The notes below the pieces were generated by a model, which ran no database searches, had not been told where the DNA came from, and saw nothing but the letters and a program-made list of their open reading frames with translations. The position numbers and the translations under genes are program-made. Source: Actinomycetota bacterium (GTDB lineage Bacteria; Actinomycetota; Acidimicrobiia; Acidimicrobiales; CADCSY01). Taken from it: a DNA stretch of 5,096 nucleotides. This document shows positions 1-5,096 of this stretch, one piece after another (position 1 is the stretch's first letter; each line of letters starts with the position of its first letter). The stretch lies in the NCBI GenBank assembly GCA_019348335.1, contig JAHWJR010000065.1, forward strand, positions 4,037 through 9,132. Direction: 5' to 3'.

Positions 1-2
1 AC

Positions 3-1487
3 GCCCAGCGCACGCTCGAGGACGCCAAGGCGCTGCTGGGCGATGGCGACTGGGATCAGGTACTTGCGTCCCTGGATTGGACGCACCTGTGGAAGCTAGG
101 TGACGAGCTCACAGAGCATATTGCCGAGTTGGACCGGTCACCGAGGCCACCGGACGAGGCGGTCCGGCGAGAGGCGGCGTCCATCAGGCTCATGGCCCTG
201 CTCCTCGAGGTCCTCCACTACGGAGCGTTCAAGGGAGAGAACCTGTGGTTCGGGCAGTGGCGTCCCGCATCGACGCTGGCGGACCTCGTCGCTTCGAGCC
301 AGGACCGTCAGTACCGGCTGCACAAGCACGCCATCGAGGCGTACCTGAACGCCGGCGCCACCGGGCCCATCGTCGGCTACTTCAGCTTCATGTTCCGTGA
401 CGCCGACTGGCAGGCGCCCACCTGGGGCGTCGTGGATGCCGCCTGGGTGCCGAAGAAGGCGTACCGGGCCTACCTCGAGAGCAACCAGCCGGTACGGGTG
501 ACACTCCCCCACGCCCTGCGACGTCCGGTGAAGCTCCCCGGTGACACCTGGTTCGGGGCCCTCCCCGGTGACGAGGGCAACGGCACGGCGCGGCCATGGG
601 CCGACGCCGAGATCATCGTGAGCAACGACACCGAACAGAGCTTCCGCGACGCCCAGATCGACGTGTGGCTGGAGCGGGAGGACGGCACGACCGTCCCCTT
701 CGTGGACCGCGACGGAGCCGAGCTCGCTCGTTACCGCCTGCCGGTCGACCTGGCCCCCGCGAGCGGCTTCAGCTACTTCGACCGCATCCCTTCCCGGGCC
801 GAGCACTCGGCTCCGTCACGGTGGGTCGTCCCCGAGGACGTGGCGCCCGGGAGCTACCGCTTGAAGGCACGGATCTCGACCTCGGACGGCAAGCCCTTGT
901 CCACCAACAGCTACGAGTTCCTGGTGCCCGACACCGGCTTCCCGGAACTGAGAGGTCTGACCGACGTCGAGGTCACGTCCCTGCTCGTGGGTGCCGACGC
1001 TCCAGGCTTTCACTACTGGCACGGCGGTGCCGCGGTGTACCGGGCAGAGCCGGGTGTGCGCGGCTTCCTGCAAGGGCTGGCCGAGGCGCGGCGGCGAGGG
1101 TACGACCTCTACGAGACGATCCAGGGCGAGCACTTCTTCAACCACCTGTTGCACGAGCTGCCCGCAGTACCCGGCTCCGATTTCGTGATCGACGAGCTGT
1201 GGCGGGTCCGCAGCGAGATCCTGTCGCCACGTGAGAAGGCGCGTGTCCTCTTGCGCTACCTGGAGTTGCTGGAGCGCCGAGCCGAGTCCCGCTTGGCCGG
1301 CGACCAGGAAGACGGGCGATCCCCGGGCCCGGCACCGCCGGAGCCCGAGGCAGACGTACCTCGGCTGCCGGCGGGGCCCATGTCGACGCCTGTCGGAAGA
1401 GACGTGCCTGAGCCCGACGGCTCGCTACCGAATCTTCGCCCACTGCTGCCTGGCCGGCGTGCCCGCAGCACAAGGAGGAACCCATGA
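3..1487 (+). CDS. Glycoside hydrolase family 2-like protein, C-terminal part (5' end outside window)
   Basis: The frame is open from the left edge, so this is the last 494 residues of a longer protein; a TTG at 129 is an internal Leu, not a convincing start. Numbering visible residues from position 3, residues 100-163 look like the end of a GH2 beta-mannosidase-type barrel: a helix ending in AIEAYLNAG, a strand (IVGYFSFMF, 123-131), then PTWGVVD (139-145) and the WVPKKAYRAY helix (148-157), matching the family's 'SW.VVDyygrPK.AYYAL' signature. Residues 200-309 form an Ig-like beta-sandwich ending in YEFLVP. Residues 316-433 are an unrecognised, mostly helical module, and 434-494 are a Pro/Arg-rich, probably disordered tail. 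The catalytic acid/base, and perhaps the nucleophile, lie outside the window. The stop overlaps the next start by 4 bp, so it is co-translated with the glycosyltransferase. GH2-like fold is fairly sure; substrate, activity and cell location are unknown. Confidence 0.75.
   Translation, partial: AQRTLEDAKALLGDGDWDQVLASLDWTHLWKLGDELTEHIAELDRSPRPPDEAVRREAASIRLMALLLEVLHYGAFKGENLWFGQWRPASTLADLVASSQDRQYRLHKHAIEAYLNAGATGPIVGYFSFMFRDADWQAPTWGVVDAAWVPKKAYRAYLESNQPVRVTLPHALRRPVKLPGDTWFGALPGDEGNGTARPWADAEIIVSNDTEQSFRDAQIDVWLEREDGTTVPFVDRDGAELARYRLPVDLAPASGFSYFDRIPSRAEHSAPSRWVVPEDVAPGSYRLKARISTSDGKPLSTNSYEFLVPDTGFPELRGLTDVEVTSLLVGADAPGFHYWHGGAAVYRAEPGVRGFLQGLAEARRRGYDLYETIQGEHFFNHLLHELPAVPGSDFVIDELWRVRSEILSPREKARVLLRYLELLERRAESRLAGDQEDGRSPGPAPPEPEADVPRLPAGPMSTPVGRDVPEPDGSLPNLRPLLPGRRARSTRRNP
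1472..1480 (+). promoter_or_regulatory. Strong ribosome binding site for the glycosyltransferase gene
   Basis: AAGGAGGAA ends a few bases before the ATG at 1484, with five bases between the final GG of AAGGAGG (1478) and the start codon. It is a near-perfect anti-16S match and fixes the start of the downstream gene. It lies inside the last codons of the upstream gene, where it encodes part of that protein's Arg-rich end (RRNP). Together with the ATGA overlap it supports translational coupling or reinitiation. Confidence 0.85.
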
Positions 1488-4400
1488 CCAAGGCCGTGAG
1501 AGCCGATCCCCCGATACGTGACATCGTTGGTACTTCGCCCGCCCCGTCCTCGGAACCTGTCGACAAGGTGATCAGCGATGCCGTGGCCTGGCTGCGGGCG
1601 GAACAGGACCACGGGACGCTCATCGGCGAGGAGACGCTGTGGCGGGAGGCCTACAGCCGCTACCTCTCGGCCCTGCGCCAGCCTCTTCCCGAGGCCGGAC
1701 CCACGGCATGGCCCGCTCTGGCCTTCGATCTCGTCTTCGACGCCCGGAGGTGCCCGGTGCACCATCGGGACGCCGCCCAGGAGGTCGTCCAGTTCCTCCG
1801 TTCCTCTCCGCACGCATCGCTCGTCGAGCAGGCACGCGCTGCCGCTCGCATCGCCGACCGCCGGCAGGTCGAGCGGCCCAAGCTGCGGGCCCTGCTGGCT
1901 CCGGGCCTCGGTTACCCGTGGATGTTCCCCCGCGACATGTGGACCCATGATCTGGTGAGCCGCGAGCTGAACGCCATCCTCGCCCCTTTCGACTGGGAAG
2001 CGGGGCGCCCCCCGCCGGCCGAGTGGCTGGCCGAGGAGGTGCTCCACCGGCCGGCGCCCGAGTTCCTCGACCTCTTGGCCCGACGGGAGCCCAAGGACAC
2101 CGGGCTGGCACGAGCCCTCGCCGCGGTCGCCTCGCTGGCACAAGCCATCGAGGCCGAGGGCAAGGACCTCTCCGTGTGCGAGCCGCACGTCTTCGTCGAC
2201 GCACTCCGCCACCACGGCGTGCTCGAGGGTGACTCCATGCCTCACTGGGAGCTGTTGGCCCTGCGCGAGGCAGTGGTGCTGCTCAGTTCCTACCAGCTCT
2301 ATCACCGGGCCGAGGACTGCCACCTGCAGGCGAACCGCGCCCGGGCCACCGAGCCGGCCACCGCCCACCAGCTGCTCGGGCGTGCCGCCAACATCTACAA
2401 GCGGATCTGTGTGGCGCAGAGCTACCCGGAACGGCTGCTGGAGCGCTACCAGGAGGTCTGCCGTGAGCGGGAGCAGTTGCGGGTGGAGGCCTCGCTGCCG
2501 GACCCCCGGTTCGAACAGGTCCTGCTCATCAGCACCTACAACTCGCCCTTCGACTTGCAGCGCCTGGTGCTGAGCGTCACCCAGGAGCTCATGGCGTTCG
2601 GTTACTCCCGGCCCGTGCACCTCGTCGTCAGCGACGACAGCAACGACGAGTACCTGCGGGAGAACGAGCAGATTCTCGACCAGGCCCGCCGATCCGGCCT
2701 TTCGGTGTCCCACTGGCCGAAGACCCGCAAGGAGCGCTTCTACGACCAGCTCAACGACGAGCTCTTCCCGGACGGCAGCTTCGACGTCCGGAAGCTGCTC
2801 GGTCCTCGGCAGCCGGGCGAGAAGGGCATCCCCTACGGGCGCTTCCGGAACTTCCTGCGACTGGCCGCGCTGAAGGAGGCCAACGATCTGGGCCTCGACG
2901 CCCCGGTCTCCACGTGGCTCGACCAGGACAACGAGATCGGGGCCCTGGTGCTCACGAGTGTCGGGACCCTGGCCAAGCGCCACGTCTTCCACTACTTCGA
3001 GGACAAGAGCACCATCTTCGCCGATCCCGACGTCCTCGTCGGCGGCGGCGGCTACACCAACGACGCCCTCGAGGGGGTGGAGAAGTTCTGGGTGGCGTGG
3101 GGCATCCTGGGCAGAGCCTTCGAGCTCGCCAGCCAGCATCCGGGCGAGGCGCCACCGCGCCTGCCCACCGATGCCGACATCACCCGTTTCCGTCCGTGGG
3201 ACCAGCCCGAGACGCTGGAACGCATCCCCCGGGAAGGCGAGGAGCTGGAGACCCTCTCCGACCAGTTCGCCCTCCTGCTGCGCACGCTGGTGGGTGCCTT
3301 CCGGGGCAAGTACGACAACCAGGTTCAGATCTACCACCCGTGGACCTTCGGCCACGTCGGGCCGGAGGACGAGCGCCTGGCCGAGGAGACCCGACCCTTC
3401 GCCGGGATGCCGGGGGGGAACACCAGCATGTCGCGCCAGGTCCTGGCCAGCCCCATCCCCTTCATCACCGTCGGTGGCCGGGGCGAGGACATCTTCCACC
3501 TCTGGCAGGTCGAGGCTCGCTACGGCCCCGGGTCGGTTCGCCTGACCCACACGCCGGTGCTGCACACCCGCAACGTGAGCAGCGGCCGCAGTTCGCTGAT
3601 GGGCGAGATCATCGACTCGTTCAACGGGCGCATCTTCCGGGAACCGCCCTTGATCTGGGCGCGGCTCCGAGACGCCCTCCTGGGTGCGCCCGCCGACCGC
3701 GACCAAGGGGAGCTGCGGGCTCAGGTGGCGACGACCATCGAGAACCTCCGGAGCGAGGCCATGTCCTGCATCGCTGCCGTGGCCAGCTTCGCCGCCACGG
3801 TGGAGCAGTACCTGGTCGAGGGCGAGGGATCGCCCTGGCTCGACCGGGCAGAGCGAGACCCTCGCTCCCGCGAGCTGCTGGAGACCCTCCGTGGCCTGGT
3901 CCGGGACTTCAAGGACGCCGAGCGCTACCAGCGCCAAGCCGACGAGCAGTTGCTGGGAATGGAGGACGTCGAGCGCCTGGCCGACGAGTTCCTCGCCGCC
4001 TACCCCCACTGGGAGACGACCGTGGCCCACGTGGCGGGAACCTCGTCTACGGCCTCCGGCGACGTTGGGAACCTTGCCGCAGCCGGCCCCGGCGAAGGCT
4101 ACGGCGCTTCACTCCGCAGCACCGAGGCCCTCGGGACGGAAGCGCCCGGCACCGGTGGCGCCGGTCCCATCGCTCCCCTGCGCTTCGTCGACCCAGCGCC
4201 GGCGCCGGCGTGGGCAGAGGCCCTGAGCACGTCACTGTCGCTCTTCCGGCGCTACGAGAAGGGCCGGGCCCAGGGAGATCTCCCGCTGCGGTGGCACGAG
4301 CGGGTCGATCGCCTGCACGACCTCTACGCCCACTACGCGTCCCTGTTCATGGACGCACCCGAGATGGCGTGGACCGTGCTCTACCGGGACGCCCTCTTCA

Positions 4401-4564
4401 CGCCCCACTCCGCTCCCTACCAAGCCATCACCGACCTGCTGGCCACTGATGCGCTGGCGCTCGCCCCGGACGAACGGGAGACCGAGGTGGCGGCTGCCGC
4501 GGCACGGTTCGACGTCGATCCAGGCATCCTCCGGGCGGCGGTGGCGCCCTCGCGGGGGCGCTGA
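1484..4564 (+). CDS. Large three-part GT-A-fold glycosyltransferase (family 2-like)
   Basis: Complete, 1026 residues, starting at the ATG behind AAGGAGG. A short disordered start precedes a helical domain (about 25-344), including an aromatic stretch GYPWMFPRDMW (143-153). The GT-A core (about 345-720) begins with VLLISTYNSP (346-355), then a strand to SDDSND (383-388), GRFRN (452-456), and WLDQDNE (478-484), whose D480-x-D482 is the likely metal/nucleotide DxD motif. MPGGNTSMS (642-650) follows, then GGRGED (664-669), where E668/D669 suit an acceptor-side or catalytic role, and LTHTPVLHTRN (687-697), where H689 or H694 may be the third metal ligand, as in other GT-A enzymes. Residues 720-848 are helical, 849-910 a Gly/Ala/Pro-rich linker, 911-1026 a C-terminal helical domain. 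No signal peptide or membrane helix is seen, so it is probably cytoplasmic. It should move a sugar from a nucleotide donor, but donor, acceptor and retaining/inverting mechanism cannot be told. It is far longer than a typical single-domain family 2 enzyme (about 250-350 residues). Confidence 0.85.
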   Translation: MTKAVRADPPIRDIVGTSPAPSSEPVDKVISDAVAWLRAEQDHGTLIGEETLWREAYSRYLSALRQPLPEAGPTAWPALAFDLVFDARRCPVHHRDAAQEVVQFLRSSPHASLVEQARAAARIADRRQVERPKLRALLAPGLGYPWMFPRDMWTHDLVSRELNAILAPFDWEAGRPPPAEWLAEEVLHRPAPEFLDLLARREPKDTGLARALAAVASLAQAIEAEGKDLSVCEPHVFVDALRHHGVLEGDSMPHWELLALREAVVLLSSYQLYHRAEDCHLQANRARATEPATAHQLLGRAANIYKRICVAQSYPERLLERYQEVCREREQLRVEASLPDPRFEQVLLISTYNSPFDLQRLVLSVTQELMAFGYSRPVHLVVSDDSNDEYLRENEQILDQARRSGLSVSHWPKTRKERFYDQLNDELFPDGSFDVRKLLGPRQPGEKGIPYGRFRNFLRLAALKEANDLGLDAPVSTWLDQDNEIGALVLTSVGTLAKRHVFHYFEDKSTIFADPDVLVGGGGYTNDALEGVEKFWVAWGILGRAFELASQHPGEAPPRLPTDADITRFRPWDQPETLERIPREGEELETLSDQFALLLRTLVGAFRGKYDNQVQIYHPWTFGHVGPEDERLAEETRPFAGMPGGNTSMSRQVLASPIPFITVGGRGEDIFHLWQVEARYGPGSVRLTHTPVLHTRNVSSGRSSLMGEIIDSFNGRIFREPPLIWARLRDALLGAPADRDQGELRAQVATTIENLRSEAMSCIAAVASFAATVEQYLVEGEGSPWLDRAERDPRSRELLETLRGLVRDFKDAERYQRQADEQLLGMEDVERLADEFLAAYPHWETTVAHVAGTSSTASGDVGNLAAAGPGEGYGASLRSTEALGTEAPGTGGAGPIAPLRFVDPAPAPAWAEALSTSLSLFRRYEKGRAQGDLPLRWHERVDRLHDLYAHYASLFMDAPEMAWTVLYRDALFTPHSAPYQAITDLLATDALALAPDERETEVAAAAARFDVDPGILRAAVAPSRGR

Positions 4565-4587
4565 GCGCGCAGGACCGGGCACGCGAG

Positions 4588-4617
4588 AGCGCCCCCTGCC
4601 CGAAGGCAGGGGGCGCT
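4588..4617. terminator. Probable bidirectional terminator hairpin between convergent genes
   Basis: AGCGCCCCCTGCC (4588-4600), loop CGAA (4601-4604), GGCAGGGGGCGCT (4605-4617): a perfect, very GC-rich 13-bp stem with a four-base loop. It starts 23 bases after the glycosyltransferase stop and lies 30 bases beyond the stop of the minus-strand gene, so it can serve both. Neither side has a T-rich tract, so it is not a classical intrinsic terminator; U-less hairpins of this kind are common after genes in high-GC actinobacteria. It could instead protect mRNA 3' ends. Confidence 0.7.
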
Positions 4618-4647
4618 GGAACCGCGTCCGGGATCTCGGGATGGCTT

Positions 4648-5096
4648 CTAGCAGCCGCCGCTGATCGCCGGGGAGTTGCAGATCTCCCTGGCGCTGGTCT
4701 CGATGGAGTCGACCAGGCGATCGATGTTGCTGAGATCGGCCTCGATGGGTGTGGTCCGGGAGATGATGACATCGGCCCGGCCGTTGATGGCTGCGACCCC
4801 CCGTTCGATCTGCGCGACGACCGGCCGGGCAGCCGACAGCTCGCTGTTGATGGCCTTGGCCGAGCCGTTGATGGGTCCGACGTTGCCGAGGATGTTGCTC
4901 ACGTTGCCGTTGATGGCCCCGGCGGTGTTCAAGATGTCGGAGCCGATGCCGTCGATGCTGGCGGTGATGTCGACGATCCGACCGGCCTGGCCGCTCAGCG
5001 GCTGGGCGGCGGCGAGGATCTCCTCCGCCATCCGGGCCGTGTCGTCGAGCTTGGCCACCTCGTTGAGATCGGTGTCGATGGGACCGACCTCACCCA
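4648..5096 (-). CDS. 14-residue-repeat protein, C-terminal part (5' end outside window)
   Basis: The minus-strand frame is open through the right edge, giving 148 visible residues ending at a TAG (4648-4650). A GTG at 5056-5058 could be read as a start, but the same repeat pattern continues upstream of it (GPIDTDLNEV), so it is internal. Nearly all the visible protein is tandem 14-residue units with Ile/Val/Leu at unit positions 2 and 9, a seven-residue hydrophobic spacing that predicts long amphipathic helices or a coiled-coil bundle. The tail after the last unit is ISGGC; with the Cys in the EIC motif of the last unit this gives two cysteines near the end, which may pair if the protein is secreted. 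No membrane segment or catalytic motif is visible. An N-terminal signal or anchor could lie outside the window. The family is not recognised; a structural or surface role is only a guess. It is convergent with the glycosyltransferase gene and so not in its operon. Confidence 0.7.
   Translation of the reverse strand, partial: GEVGPIDTDLNEVAKLDDTARMAEEILAAAQPLSGQAGRIVDITASIDGIGSDILNTAGAINGNVSNILGNVGPINGSAKAINSELSAARPVVAQIERGVAAINGRADVIISRTTPIEADLSNIDRLVDSIETSAREICNSPAISGGC
4666..5082 (-). repeat. Ten tandem 42-nt (14-residue) coding repeats
   Basis: Read on the minus strand, the repeat protein divides into nine 14-residue units and one 13-residue unit (the first, PIDTDLNEVAKLD). The loose consensus is (P/A/S)-I-(N/D/E)-G-x-(A/V)-x-x-I-x-x-x-x-x. 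Clear examples are SIDGIGSDILNTAG, AINGNVSNILGNVG and PINGSAKAINSELS; the AARPVVAQIERGVA unit is degenerate. At DNA level the related 8-mers GTTGATGG, CTCGATGG and GTCGATG(G/C) recur on the plus strand at 4699, 4741, 4783, 4867, 4909 and 4951, in steps of 42 or 84. An extra GTTGATGG at 4846 is offset by 21 nt, i.e. one heptad. A further copy at 5074 is shifted by the short unit. Units have diverged at third codon positions and in sequence, so the array is old rather than freshly expanded. Confidence 0.8.

Noticed and set aside
129..1487. A separate complete gene starting at TTG 129.
   Set aside because: The same frame is open to the left edge with protein-like sequence, there is no ribosome binding site before 129, and a GH2-like barrel end needs a preceding barrel.
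3412..3418. A run of seven G as a programmed frameshift or sequencing error in the glycosyltransferase gene.
   Set aside because: The frame reads through it into conserved-looking motifs (PGGN before it, GGRGED after it) with no sign of a shift.
1256..4030. A 924-codon open frame on the minus strand, antisense to the glycosyltransferase gene.
   Set aside because: Its translation is low-complexity Val/Gly/Leu/Glu-rich with no recognisable motif, it has no ribosome binding site that I can see, and it mirrors a plus-strand gene with clear enzyme motifs. Long antisense frames are expected in DNA this GC-rich.
2914..4449. A 511-codon plus-strand frame inside the glycosyltransferase gene.
   Set aside because: The translation is Arg/Gly/Pro-rich, typical of a shifted frame over a high-GC gene, and the overlapped frame carries the DxD and other glycosyltransferase motifs.
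4648..5058. A complete 136-residue gene starting at GTG 5058 on the minus strand.
   Set aside because: The frame continues to the edge and the upstream residues (PIDTDLNEV) are another unit of the same 14-residue repeat, so the GTG is internal.
4699..5081. The periodic GATGG-containing motif as a CRISPR array or protein-binding iterons.
   Set aside because: The 42-nt period is in frame with a coding sequence, the units are degenerate and there are no unique spacers between identical repeats; it is explained by the 14-residue protein repeat.

Overview
The window is high-GC DNA, with G or C at almost every third codon position, and it carries a strong AAGGAGG ribosome binding site. By style this fits a high-GC actinobacterium, possibly of an Acidimicrobiia-like lineage. 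That placement is inferred from composition and protein style only. No marker gene here fixes the taxonomy.

Layout: (1) Positions 1-1487 (+) hold the C-terminal 494 residues of a protein whose start lies left of the window. They comprise the end of a glycoside hydrolase family 2 (beta-mannosidase-like) barrel, an Ig-like beta-sandwich, an unrecognised mostly helical module and a proline-rich tail. (2) Positions 1484-4564 (+) hold a complete 1026-residue protein. Its centre is a GT-A-fold, family-2-like glycosyltransferase domain, flanked by long helical domains of unknown function. The first gene's stop overlaps the second gene's start (ATGA), so the two are almost certainly one translationally coupled operon. 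(3) Positions 4588-4617 form a perfect 13-bp hairpin between convergent genes, probably a shared terminator. (4) From 4648 to the right edge, on the minus strand, lies the C-terminal part of a protein built from ten tandem 14-residue helical repeats.

The plus-strand pair suggests glycan building or remodelling: a sugar-transferring enzyme made in step with a sugar-cleaving or sugar-binding partner. Donor, acceptor and product cannot be read from the sequence. The minus-strand repeat protein is transcribed toward the pair and has no evident functional link to it. No RNA genes, mobile elements, CRISPR arrays or attachment sites were seen. The most interesting points are the unusual three-part glycosyltransferase with a possible N/C-terminal motif duplication, the uncertain catalytic nucleophile of the hydrolase-like partner, and the 14-residue repeat protein.
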